From Bacillota bacterium (lineage in GTDB: Bacteria; Bacillota; Clostridia; Oscillospirales; Acutalibacteraceae): 64,000 nt of DNA. The translations under genes were made by a program, and so were the position numbers. The notes below the pieces were generated by a model. That model worked only from the letters and a program-made list of their open reading frames with translations. It made no database searches and was not told where the DNA came from. The stretch covers positions 62,001-126,000 of the forward strand of contig JAETSA010000007.1 in assembly GCA_021769885.1 (NCBI GenBank), written 5' to 3'. Below are positions 16,247 to 24,929 of this stretch, in pieces; positions within the stretch are counted from its first letter, which is position 1, and the number at the start of each line of letters is the position of its first letter.

Positions 16247-17275
16247 TTATGCGGCACTCGTTTCGGGCGAACCTGCCTGTGAAGCTGTTGAGCTTTCAGC
16301 AGTTGTATCTGCCCCAGAGGCATCGGTCAGTGCCGCCGCTGTCGCAGACTGTCCCTCCGCGTTTTGATATGCCTTTTTCTCAATCGAAAAATCTATGCTG
16401 CCTTTAAATTCCGGTGTACTTTTTTCGTTGCGCTCCAAAGTCGCTTTGATAAAATCCGCTTTGTCGGCAACCGTGTTCGCCGCACCGAGCTTTAAGAGTA
16501 TTCTATCCTTATACTGCGCTTTTATGTTGGCGCGGTCGCGAATATCCAATTGTGTCACACCGACAATTTCCTGCTCGGTAAACACCTGCATAACCGCAGT
16601 GTAATCCGCAAGTGCGGCAGTGTCGGCAAGTACAAGTGTTTCACCGGGCACTGCCGAAGCGACCTCGCCCGCCTCCAAAATCACAATGTCATCATTGACG
16701 GTCATCACGCCGTCCTCCAACACCTTGCCTGAGAGATTCAAAAGGATAAAGGCGTCGCCGTTGTCAATCGCGGCGACCGCTTTTGCCGCCGTTACGGTGA
16801 TGGTTACCGTGCCCGAAAGACTGCGTTTGATTTCCGCTTTCTCAACATAGGGCAGTGTTTTTTCAATTGCGGCAGCTGCATCCTTTTCGGAAAACAGGAA
16901 TAATTTCGCACCGACGGTAATGCCGGACGCTTCCGTCACCTGTTCGGTGTTATATATCTCGTCGCCTGCCGTCTGTATATTGGACACCTTGAAAAACACA
17001 TTCAGGCACAAAAGCACCACAACAACCACAAGTGCAAACGCCAACACAGTGCAAAGAATAATATTGCGCCGTCTGCGCTTTTTCCGCGCCGCTTCCGCCC
17101 GCATACGGCGGCGTTCATCGTTGGACAGCGGCTCGCGCCCGTTTCTATTTCGCGCGGTCTGCTGTGTCGGATTCGTCGGTCTGCGCCGTGCTTCGGGCGG
17201 GTTCGACCGCGGCGGAGCTGTTCTGCGTGGGCTCTGCCGCGAACTCCTTTGTTGATTTTTTCTCTCCTGTGCCAT
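16247..17275 (-). CDS. ftsQ: Cell division protein FtsQ/DivIB
   Basis: A 342-residue bitopic divisome protein. Residues 1-70 are a long Arg/Pro/Gln-rich cytoplasmic tail. One membrane span follows (about 71-92, IILCTVLAFALVVVVVLLCL), then a POTRA domain (FKVSNIQTAGDEIYNTEQV) and the beta domain. The C-terminus is an Ala/Ser/Thr-rich disordered tail. The first 131 nt overlap the 3' end of murA in another frame, so the basic tail is encoded by DNA that also encodes the MurA C-terminal tail. The basic tail is typical of Gram-positive DivIB, so I keep this start. Confidence 0.9.
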   Translation of the reverse strand: MAQERKNQQRSSRQSPRRTAPPRSNPPEARRRPTNPTQQTARNRNGREPLSNDERRRMRAEAARKKRRRRNIILCTVLAFALVVVVVLLCLNVFFKVSNIQTAGDEIYNTEQVTEASGITVGAKLFLFSEKDAAAAIEKTLPYVEKAEIKRSLSGTVTITVTAAKAVAAIDNGDAFILLNLSGKVLEDGVMTVNDDIVILEAGEVASAVPGETLVLADTAALADYTAVMQVFTEQEIVGVTQLDIRDRANIKAQYKDRILLKLGAANTVADKADFIKATLERNEKSTPEFKGSIDFSIEKKAYQNAEGQSATAAALTDASGADTTAESSTASQAGSPETSAA

Positions 17276-18542
17276 CTTCCTGTATCCTTTTTATGTCCGC
17301 TCCGAGTGCCTGCAAAACACATTCAGGCGCTTCGTAGCCTCTGTCTATATGTTCCACACCGCACACGGTGGTTTCGCCGTGTGCCGCAAGTCCTGCCAAA
17401 ATCAGTGCAAAGCCGCCGCGCAGGTCGGGTGCTACCGTGTGCACGCCCGTCAAATACGGCACGCCCTCAATAACTTCTGTGCGTCCCTCCACACTGATTT
17501 TCGCACCGAAACGCACAAGCTCACCCGCGTGTTTATAGCGGCTTTCAAAAATATTTTCCACAATCACCGACGTACCGTCCGCAATCGTCAGCATTGCCGA
17601 AAGCGGTGCCTGCACATCGGTTGGAAAGCCGGGATACGGCATCGTTCTGGTCATTTTCACGCGGCGCAGTCTCGGCGGCGCGCTCATACAAATCCACCGT
17701 CCGCTGACGGTCAAATCACAGCCCGCTTCTTTCATAACGGGTAGTAACGCGCCCAAATGCGCGGGAATGATATCTTTTACGCAAATTTTTCCCTGCGTCA
17801 TCGCCCCCGCCAACAAATAGGTGGATGCGGCAATGCGGTCGGGAATCACGGTATGCCCCGTGCCGTGCAAGGCTTCTACGCCGTCAATGACAACCGTGCT
17901 GTCGCCCGCACCGTGGATGCGTGCACCGCAGGCATTTAGAAAATCCGCCAAGTCGCTGATTTCGGGCTCCCGCGCCGCGTTGGTAAGCACGGTTCTGCCC
18001 TTCGCCGTTGCGGCGGCAATAATAATATTCTCGGTTGCACCTACGCTCGGGAAGGTCAGTGTAATGCGTGCACCGCAAAGCCCCTGCGGCACTTGAAACA
18101 TCAGCTTTCCCGCATCTTCCGTCAGCTGTGCGCCGAGCTGTTCCATTGCGGAAATATGCAAATCAATCGGACGAAGCCCGATTTCACAGCCACCCGGTGT
18201 GGAAAGCTTTGCTTCCCCCGCGCGCCCCAAAATTGCACCGAGAAACACCACAGAGGAGCGCATTTCGCGCATCAAATCATCGGGGATTTCACAGCCGTTC
18301 ATTCCCGTGGAATCCACCGTGACGGTGTGCCCCTCCCGCGTAACCTTACAGCCGAGGTGAGTCAAAATATTGATTGCCGCGTCAACATCGGAAAGGCGCG
18401 GGCAATTATGTATTTCCGAAACGCCGTTTACCAGTGCCGTCGCAGCCAAAATAGGCAACGCGCTGTTTTTTGAGCCGTGCACCTCGATTTCACCGCTCAG
18501 GCGCTTTTGCCCTTGAATGATGATTTTTTCCAATTTCAGCAC
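17145..18542 (-). CDS. murA: UDP-N-acetylglucosamine 1-carboxyvinyltransferase
   Basis: A 465-residue enzyme that transfers enolpyruvate from PEP to UDP-GlcNAc, the first committed step of peptidoglycan synthesis. The catalytic Cys119 is in the loop GGCEIGLRPIDLHI, and the EPSP-synthase fold starts with HGSKNSALPILAA. The family is normally about 420 residues. Here a 45-residue polar tail follows IKRIQ (EDGTGEKKSTKEF onward) and is read through the start of ftsQ with a 131-nt overlap. It is about 70 nt downstream of murG. The tail is probably disordered and not catalytic. Confidence 0.96.
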   Translation of the reverse strand: MLKLEKIIIQGQKRLSGEIEVHGSKNSALPILAATALVNGVSEIHNCPRLSDVDAAINILTHLGCKVTREGHTVTVDSTGMNGCEIPDDLMREMRSSVVFLGAILGRAGEAKLSTPGGCEIGLRPIDLHISAMEQLGAQLTEDAGKLMFQVPQGLCGARITLTFPSVGATENIIIAAATAKGRTVLTNAAREPEISDLADFLNACGARIHGAGDSTVVIDGVEALHGTGHTVIPDRIAASTYLLAGAMTQGKICVKDIIPAHLGALLPVMKEAGCDLTVSGRWICMSAPPRLRRVKMTRTMPYPGFPTDVQAPLSAMLTIADGTSVIVENIFESRYKHAGELVRFGAKISVEGRTEVIEGVPYLTGVHTVAPDLRGGFALILAGLAAHGETTVCGVEHIDRGYEAPECVLQALGADIKRIQEDGTGEKKSTKEFAAEPTQNSSAAVEPARSTAQTDESDTADRAK

Positions 18543-18613
18543 CCCTTATACGTTTACCTATGCGCTTCATACTATGCAGGCGGTCGCATAAGGGTGCATT
18601 CGCAATTGACTCT

Positions 18614-19735
18614 TCAGTTCTCTGCCAATTCCATTAAGATATTGCAGATTTCCTTTGCCGAATCCATAACCGCCATTTTTTTTGCATTTGCGCCGAGCGT
18701 CCGCAAAGCGGCGGGGTCGCTTGTCAGCGCGTCTACTGTCGCAATCAGGCTTTCGGGTGTGAGGTCTTTCTCCTCCAAAATTTTCGCGGCGTTGTTATTT
18801 ACGAGTGCCATGGCATTGTGATACTGATGATTTTCCGCGACGTTCGGCGAGGGAATCAGCACAGAGGCTTTTCCCGTTGCTTCAATTTCGGAAAGCGAGG
18901 ACGCGCCCGCTCTGCCGATGACCAAATCCGCCGCCGCAAGGCAAACATCCATATCGTCTATGTATTCCCGAATCACGACATTTTCCGCTTTTTCCAAATC
19001 CACGCCGCTTTCGCGCAGTTTTTCGGGCACCCACTTGCCGTATTTGCCCGTCGCGTGCAGGAAAAACAAATTTTTATCGGTATACCGTGCGGCAATCAGT
19101 GCCGTCATCGCTTCGTTGATGGCTTTTGCGCCGAGACTGCCGCCCATCGATAAAATCATCACCGCGTTTTGGGGAATGTGCAGCTGTGCGCGGGCAAAAT
19201 CGCGGTCGGCATCGATAATTTCGTGCCGCACGGGCAAGCCCGTTAAAATCGGCGGATTTTTACATTCGAGATGCTCCCGTGCCGCCTCGACCGTCAGCAT
19301 AACCTTGTCCGCTTTTTTGGCGAGTGCTTTATTGGTCACACCCGGGTATGCATTTTGCTCGTGAATGGCGGTCTTTATGCCCATTTTTGCCGCTGTGCGC
19401 ACCACCGGGCCGCTGACATAGCCGCCGAAGCCCACCACAACATCGGGCTGAAATTCCGCCAATATCTTTTTGACTGCCCCCGTAGATTTTAAAAGCAAGC
19501 CGACAGTCTTGATGTTTTTCACGATATTTTTCGGTGTGGGTTTTCTTTGAAATCCTGCAATTTCAATCGTTTTGAAGGCGTAACCCGCCGCAGGCACCAA
19601 GCGCGCTTCCATATGGTCGGCCGTACCGATAAACAGAATCTCCGCATTCGGGTCGCGCCGACGCACCTCTCCCGCCGCGGCAAGTGCGGGATTGATATGC
19701 CCGCCTGTGCCGCCCGCTGCAAATATGATTTTCAT
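18614..19735 (-). CDS. murG: Undecaprenyl-PP-MurNAc-pentapeptide GlcNAc transferase
   Basis: A 373-residue GT28 glycosyltransferase that converts lipid I to lipid II at the inner membrane face. It has the N-terminal AAGGTGGHINPALA loop, VVGFGGYVSGP near residue 100, GGSLGA near 192, and the nucleotide-sugar site GRAGASSLSEIEATGKAS with PSPNVAENHQ near 290. It lies 14 nt after ftsW and precedes murA, as in many Clostridia. Confidence 0.97.
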   Translation of the reverse strand: MKIIFAAGGTGGHINPALAAAGEVRRRDPNAEILFIGTADHMEARLVPAAGYAFKTIEIAGFQRKPTPKNIVKNIKTVGLLLKSTGAVKKILAEFQPDVVVGFGGYVSGPVVRTAAKMGIKTAIHEQNAYPGVTNKALAKKADKVMLTVEAAREHLECKNPPILTGLPVRHEIIDADRDFARAQLHIPQNAVMILSMGGSLGAKAINEAMTALIAARYTDKNLFFLHATGKYGKWVPEKLRESGVDLEKAENVVIREYIDDMDVCLAAADLVIGRAGASSLSEIEATGKASVLIPSPNVAENHQYHNAMALVNNNAAKILEEKDLTPESLIATVDALTSDPAALRTLGANAKKMAVMDSAKEICNILMELAEN

Positions 19736-19749
19736 AGGATGGACTCCTT

Positions 19750-21009
19750 TTAACTTTTTTCTAATCTTGAATACCGTGAAACCGACAGCACCACGCCCAT
19801 TTCAAACAACAGCATAACCAGAGACGTACCGCCGTAGCTGAAGAATGGCAAGCTGATGCCTGTATTGGGCATAGCGTCCGTCACGACCGCAAGGTTCAAC
19901 GCGGTCTGCAAGCCGACCTGAAACACGATACCCATAGAAAGTAGTGCACCGAAACGATCCTTCGCGCGCAAGCCGATGACTACGCCGCGCAGAACCAAAA
20001 GCACATACAAAAGAATGATGCCCACCGCACGGATAAATCCGAGCTCTTCGCACACGATTGCGAAAATGAAGTCATTCTGCGGTTCGGAAACATACAGATG
20101 CTTTTGCTTGGAATTGCCGAGACCCGTTCCGAACAGTCCGCCCGAACCGATTGCATACAGCGAATTGTTGGTCTGCCAGCGTGCGCCGCGCGGTTCAAAG
20201 CTTTTATCAAGCCACGCCGTAATGCGTTCGCCCGCATACTTTTCCAGAATTTCGGGATTCAGTATAAAGAAAATTGCCGCGGCTACGGCCAAAATGCCGA
20301 TCAAGATAAACCAATGCTGTTTTACCTCACCTAAAAACAGCATCACCACGCCGATTGCCAAAATCAAAACTGCACCGGACAGATGATTTTCTTTATATAC
20401 AAGAAGTGCGGTTGCCGCGATGACACCCGCGTACAGGCAAAGCATTAAAAAGGATTCGTAAACTACGATTTTGCCGTTGGAAATGGATTTGACCCATCGG
20501 GACAGCTTCCCTTGGTTCAGCATTTTGCCCGTAATCTTCTTATGGTTTTTCTCCATACTCCACGCACAGAATAAAATAATCGCAAGCTTGGCGATTTCGG
20601 ATGGCTGGAACTGTAAAGGACCGATTACAATCCAGCGGTGGAAGTCGGGTTTTGAGGCCACCATCGGCGGCAAAATGAGAACAAGCACCAAAAGAGCCGT
20701 TGAAAGCAGAAGAGCGGGAATCGCAAACAGCTTAAAATAGTCATAGCGAACCTTTGAAACCAAAAGCATCGCCACAACGCCGATTACGCTCCAAACCAGC
20801 TGACGCTTAAAGAAATATGCGCTGTCGCCGTTGTAGTTGTAATACGCATAGGTATAGCTCGCGGAGAACAGCATCACCAAACCGATGGTTAAAATAATAA
20901 TAACCAGCAGAAAAAACGGAACATCTATTTTGCCGACCGCCCAAAAATCCGATCGTTTTCTTCCCTGTTGCTTTGCCGTCCGTTTCGAATGTGCCGTCGC
21001 CTGTGCCAA
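19750..21009 (-). CDS. ftsW: SEDS peptidoglycan polymerase, FtsW/SpoVE type
   Basis: A 419-residue polytopic SEDS glycosyltransferase with about ten membrane segments. It polymerises lipid II together with its class B PBP. Hallmarks are QPSEIAKLAIILF near 152, SEPQNDFIFAIVCEELGF near 325 (containing the conserved acidic residue) and NTGISLPFFSYGGTS near 385. The loop that is often QPDLG reads ENHLSG here. It lies between mraY and murG and lacks the neighbouring murD. FtsW and the sporulation paralogue SpoVE cannot be told apart from sequence alone. Confidence 0.93.
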   Translation of the reverse strand: MAQATAHSKRTAKQQGRKRSDFWAVGKIDVPFFLLVIIILTIGLVMLFSASYTYAYYNYNGDSAYFFKRQLVWSVIGVVAMLLVSKVRYDYFKLFAIPALLLSTALLVLVLILPPMVASKPDFHRWIVIGPLQFQPSEIAKLAIILFCAWSMEKNHKKITGKMLNQGKLSRWVKSISNGKIVVYESFLMLCLYAGVIAATALLVYKENHLSGAVLILAIGVVMLFLGEVKQHWFILIGILAVAAAIFFILNPEILEKYAGERITAWLDKSFEPRGARWQTNNSLYAIGSGGLFGTGLGNSKQKHLYVSEPQNDFIFAIVCEELGFIRAVGIILLYVLLVLRGVVIGLRAKDRFGALLSMGIVFQVGLQTALNLAVVTDAMPNTGISLPFFSYGGTSLVMLLFEMGVVLSVSRYSRLEKS

Positions 21010-21048
21010 GATGCTCTCCTCCTTTTGAAAATCAAGTCTGTTCGGTTA

Positions 21049-22080
21049 TCAAATGCGAATTACGCCGTAATACAGAAGTGCCACGCCGACAGCACTGCCT
21101 AAAAGATTGATGAAAGAAAATACGACGACAATTTTTTTCTCTTTCCAGCCGCACATTTCAAAGTGATGGTGAATCGGCGCCATTTTGAAAATACGTTTGC
21201 CGTGTGTGGCTTTGAAATACCCGATTTGGATAATATCGGACAAAAATTCCATCACATACACAATACCGAAGAAAAGAATAATCAGCGGACAGTCAATGGC
21301 ATACGCAAGTGCCACCACCAAGCCGCCCAAAAACATAGAACCTGTATCGCCCATCATCACTTTGGCAGGATACCAGTTCCAAATCAAATACCCCAAAAGT
21401 CCGCCCAGCAGTGCGCCCGCAAGCAGGCTCACGCCGAACATCCCCTTCAAGGCAGAAGCAACGATAAACGCGATAGCGGCAATCGCCGTTACAGAACCGC
21501 AAAGTCCGTCCACACCATCTGTAAAGTTTACGGCGTTTACAGTTGCGTAGATAACTGCCATACCGAAAATCCAGAAGAAAAAGCCCATATCCACATTGCC
21601 GACAAACGGAATGGACATATAGGTATTGCCTGACATATACAGCGCACCGAGATACGCCAGCATCAACAGAATCTGCGCAACGGATTTCTGCATAATTGTC
21701 AGTCCGAGATTCCGTTTTTTAACGACCTTGATGTAATCGTCCGCAAATCCGACCAAGCCGAATCCGACCGCCATTAAAATGCCGCCGATCAGCTTGATTT
21801 TGACGCTGTCGGTTACTGCTGAGCCGCTTGTGAACAAGCTACCGCCGAGCAAATAATCCGTTATACAGACTGCGGCAAAGGACAACAGCGTGCTGAAAAT
21901 AAACAGCACACCGCCCATGGTGGGCAGACCCTGCTTTGCCTTATGCCATGCAGGTCCGATATCCAATATAGTTTGCCCGAATTTTAACCGTCTTAGCCAC
22001 GGAATCACGGCAAAGCCGAGTAAAAAGGCAATTAAAAAGCTCAAAACGACTGCCAAAAGGATTGCTGCTGTTGTATTCAT
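21049..22080 (-). CDS. mraY: Phospho-MurNAc-pentapeptide transferase
   Basis: A 343-residue membrane enzyme that moves phospho-MurNAc-pentapeptide to undecaprenyl phosphate, giving lipid I. Signatures are PTMGGVLF near 50, FADDYIKV near 112, NAVNFTDGVDGL near 187 and the catalytic-site stretch PAKVMMGDTGSMFLGG near 245, with APIHHHFE near the C-terminus. The ATG chosen overlaps the murF stop as ATGA; an upstream GTG in frame is less likely. Confidence 0.97.
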   Translation of the reverse strand: MNTTAAILLAVVLSFLIAFLLGFAVIPWLRRLKFGQTILDIGPAWHKAKQGLPTMGGVLFIFSTLLSFAAVCITDYLLGGSLFTSGSAVTDSVKIKLIGGILMAVGFGLVGFADDYIKVVKKRNLGLTIMQKSVAQILLMLAYLGALYMSGNTYMSIPFVGNVDMGFFFWIFGMAVIYATVNAVNFTDGVDGLCGSVTAIAAIAFIVASALKGMFGVSLLAGALLGGLLGYLIWNWYPAKVMMGDTGSMFLGGLVVALAYAIDCPLIILFFGIVYVMEFLSDIIQIGYFKATHGKRIFKMAPIHHHFEMCGWKEKKIVVVFSFINLLGSAVGVALLYYGVIRI

Positions 22081-23438
22081 TCTGCATTCCACTCCCCATA
22101 GAGTTTTTGTATAACTTCTTCGAGTGCCATTCCGCGGCTTGCTTTGAACAACACTGCGTCCCCCGCCTGCACTGTAGATATCAGTGCTTCTGTTAATGCG
22201 GATTTATCTGTAAAGTGCATCGTCCTTACAGAATCCTTTGCCGCATCGGCAATCCATACGGATGCCTTACCGAAGCAAAACAGGATATCCACGTGGCTTT
22301 GCGCCGCATAAGTACCGACGGCACGGTGGGCTTCTTCGGAAAATGCGCCCAGCTCCAGCATATCGCCGAGCACCGCAATTTTACGCGCGGCGGGTAAGGA
22401 CGACAATACGTTAAGTGCCGCTTTCTGCGAATCGGGGCTTGCGTTGTAGCAGTCCTCAATCACGGTGACCCCTGCCACATTTTTAATACGCTGACGCATC
22501 CCTGTCGGGACATATTTCCGAAGTCCGTCGGCGATTTTTTGCGGCGGTATTCCGAAGCAAAGTCCTGCGGCAAACGCCGCCAAAGCATCGTATACATTGT
22601 GCTTACCGACGGTCGGTATAGTTACGCGCTGTGTTTTTCCGCCGTCAAAGCATACCACAAATGCGGTTTCACCGTTTGCCGTTTCCATATGTTCGGCGCG
22701 AATTTCCGCCTGCGGATTCTCAATACCGAAATAAATTTGTTTATAATCTGTATTTTTGTAGCCCCAAAGCTTATCGTCATCCCCGTTTAAAATCAACGGT
22801 GCACCGTGCGGCATACCTTTTAAAATTTCGGTTTTCGCCTGCAAAATACCGTCGCGCGAGCCTAAAAACTCAATATGCGACACGCCGATGTTGGTGATAA
22901 TCGCAAGATTCGGACGGCACGCAAGCGTCATACGTTCAATTTCGCCGAAGTCGCTCATACCCATTTCAATCACGGCCGCTTCGGTCGATTCCGTCAGGCG
23001 GAACAGGGTTTTGGGCATTCCGATTTCATTATTCAGGTTTCCCTCAGTCTTGATTGCGCGAAATTGCTCGGAGAGAACGGCATAGACCATCTCTTTTGTG
23101 GTTGTCTTTCCGACACTGCCTGTCAAGCCGACAATCTTTACATCGGCGCAATGTGCGCGGTGAAACTTCGCAATATCCAAAAGTGCCTGACGCGTGCTCT
23201 CCACCAAAATATAAGGAATCTCCACCTCGGGCGGTCGTTCGCACACCACTGCGGACGCGCCGTTTTCGACAGCGGACGCACAAAAATCGTGTCCGTCAAA
23301 GCGTTCCCCGCGAATCGCAACATACAGTGCACCCGCCGATGCTTCGCGGCTGTCTATGGTCACGGCGGACACCGTCAGATTTTTTCCAAACAGCTTGCCG
23401 CTTGTTGCCTCTTCAATTTCACGTAAGTTCATTTGCAT
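22077..23438 (-). CDS. murF: UDP-MurNAc-tripeptide D-Ala-D-Ala ligase
   Basis: A 453-residue Mur ligase adding D-Ala-D-Ala to the UDP-MurNAc tripeptide. It has the P-loop GLTGSVGKTTTKE near 109, the family AVIEMGMSDFGEIE near 155, and VIEDCYNASPDS near 330. The N-terminal domain (residues 1-85) is the MurF substrate-binding fold. The start is directly adjacent to the murE stop and the end overlaps mraY by 4 nt, indicating tight translational coupling. Confidence 0.97.
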   Translation of the reverse strand: MQMNLREIEEATSGKLFGKNLTVSAVTIDSREASAGALYVAIRGERFDGHDFCASAVENGASAVVCERPPEVEIPYILVESTRQALLDIAKFHRAHCADVKIVGLTGSVGKTTTKEMVYAVLSEQFRAIKTEGNLNNEIGMPKTLFRLTESTEAAVIEMGMSDFGEIERMTLACRPNLAIITNIGVSHIEFLGSRDGILQAKTEILKGMPHGAPLILNGDDDKLWGYKNTDYKQIYFGIENPQAEIRAEHMETANGETAFVVCFDGGKTQRVTIPTVGKHNVYDALAAFAAGLCFGIPPQKIADGLRKYVPTGMRQRIKNVAGVTVIEDCYNASPDSQKAALNVLSSLPAARKIAVLGDMLELGAFSEEAHRAVGTYAAQSHVDILFCFGKASVWIADAAKDSVRTMHFTDKSALTEALISTVQAGDAVLFKASRGMALEEVIQKLYGEWNAE

Positions 23439-24875
23439 TTAAGCTTTGCCTTTCAATATTTCCGCGACGATTTCGCGTTCGTCGTAATGAATTTTGCCTG
23501 TATTGAGAATTTGATAAGTTTCGTGCCCCTTGCCTGCAAGCAATACCACATCGCCCGCTTTGGCGTGCTTCAGTGCCCAGCGAATTGCTGATGTGCGGTC
23601 GGGAATCGTTTGAATCCGCGCTTTGCACGCAGCCATTCCCGCGAGAATATCCTCGATAATTTTTTCGGGATTCTCCGAACGCGGATTATCCGAAGTCACA
23701 ACGGCAACATCGGAAAGGTCGCCGACGATTTTGCCCATTTTCGGCCGCTTGCCGCGGTCACGGTCGCCGCCGCAGCCGAACACGGTGAGGATTCGCTTTT
23801 CCGTGACCTCCCGCAGAGAAGAAATGACGTTTTGGAGCCCGTCAGGTGAATGCGCATAATCAATGACAACCGTATAATCTGTATCGGTCGGCACGACCTC
23901 GACGCGCCCGGGCACACCCTCAGACTGTTTGAGCAATGTAAGCACCTGCTCAAACGGAAGCCCTGCTTCCATAGCGCACACCGCCGCGCCCATAGAATTG
24001 TAAACCGTAAAATGCCCCGGAATCTTTACCTGCACACGCCCGATGTCGCCGCAGCCCAACAGTTCATATTGCACACCGCCTGCCGTGCAGATGATATTTT
24101 TAGCGGTATAGTCGCTGTCATCTCGATTTGCCGAAAAGGTAATGACCTTTACATCTATACCCTTTACCATTTCAAATGCGTATGCGTCATCGGTATTTAA
24201 AATTGCGGTATCCGCCATTGCGAACAGCATCCGCTTTGCCTGCATATAGTTTTCGAACGTGCCGTGGTAGTCTAAGTGATCCTGCGTCAGGTTCGTAAAC
24301 AGTGCCAGCGCAAAATGACAGCCGTCCACACGGTGCTGTGCAAGTGCCTGTGAGGAGACCTCCATAATGCAGTGCGTACAACCCGACGCAACCATTTCTG
24401 CAAACAGCCGCTGTAAATCCTTGCAGTCCGGCGTCGTCAGAGAGGCAGGGTAGACTTTTTCGCCGATGCGGTTTTCTACCGTGCCGATAAGACCCGCCGA
24501 AATACCCGCACGGCAAAACAGCCCGTGTAAAAGCATTGTCGTGGTGGTTTTACCGTTGGTGCCCGTTACGCCGATTAAGCGCAATTTCCGCGCGGGATAC
24601 CCGTAAAACGCCGCGCACAAAAGCGCATAGGCACTTCTTGTGTTTTCCACCAGCACCTGGTTTTTTGCGCCTGTGTCTTGCTCGGCAACAATCAGCACCG
24701 CGCCCTGCTTTTCCATTTCGAGCGCCGCTGTATGCCCGTCAAAGTGCGCACCTTTGATACAGACAAACACCGCACCCGCCGAAACGGCCTTGGTATTGTC
24801 CGTAATGTCCGACACCGCACAGTCCGTGTAAGCGCCCGATGTTTTCAGTTCTTGTAACAGTTCAGAAATCAGCAA
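23439..24875 (-). CDS. murE: UDP-MurNAc-tripeptide synthetase (meso-DAP type)
   Basis: A 478-residue Mur ligase that adds the third amino acid to UDP-MurNAc-L-Ala-D-Glu. The P-loop is TGTNGKTTT (104-112). The specificity motif is DNPRSE (396-401), the form associated with meso-diaminopimelate rather than lysine, so the organism probably has DAP-type peptidoglycan. HDY-type ligase residues (TQDHLDYHGT) are present near 200. It sits between the PBP gene and murF. Confidence 0.97.
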   Translation of the reverse strand: MLISELLQELKTSGAYTDCAVSDITDNTKAVSAGAVFVCIKGAHFDGHTAALEMEKQGAVLIVAEQDTGAKNQVLVENTRSAYALLCAAFYGYPARKLRLIGVTGTNGKTTTTMLLHGLFCRAGISAGLIGTVENRIGEKVYPASLTTPDCKDLQRLFAEMVASGCTHCIMEVSSQALAQHRVDGCHFALALFTNLTQDHLDYHGTFENYMQAKRMLFAMADTAILNTDDAYAFEMVKGIDVKVITFSANRDDSDYTAKNIICTAGGVQYELLGCGDIGRVQVKIPGHFTVYNSMGAAVCAMEAGLPFEQVLTLLKQSEGVPGRVEVVPTDTDYTVVIDYAHSPDGLQNVISSLREVTEKRILTVFGCGGDRDRGKRPKMGKIVGDLSDVAVVTSDNPRSENPEKIIEDILAGMAACKARIQTIPDRTSAIRWALKHAKAGDVVLLAGKGHETYQILNTGKIHYDEREIVAEILKGKA

Positions 24876-24929
24876 AATATTTCCTCCTAAAAAAGCGCTT
24901 CACTTCTCACCCCAAACGGCTGTTTTTCA

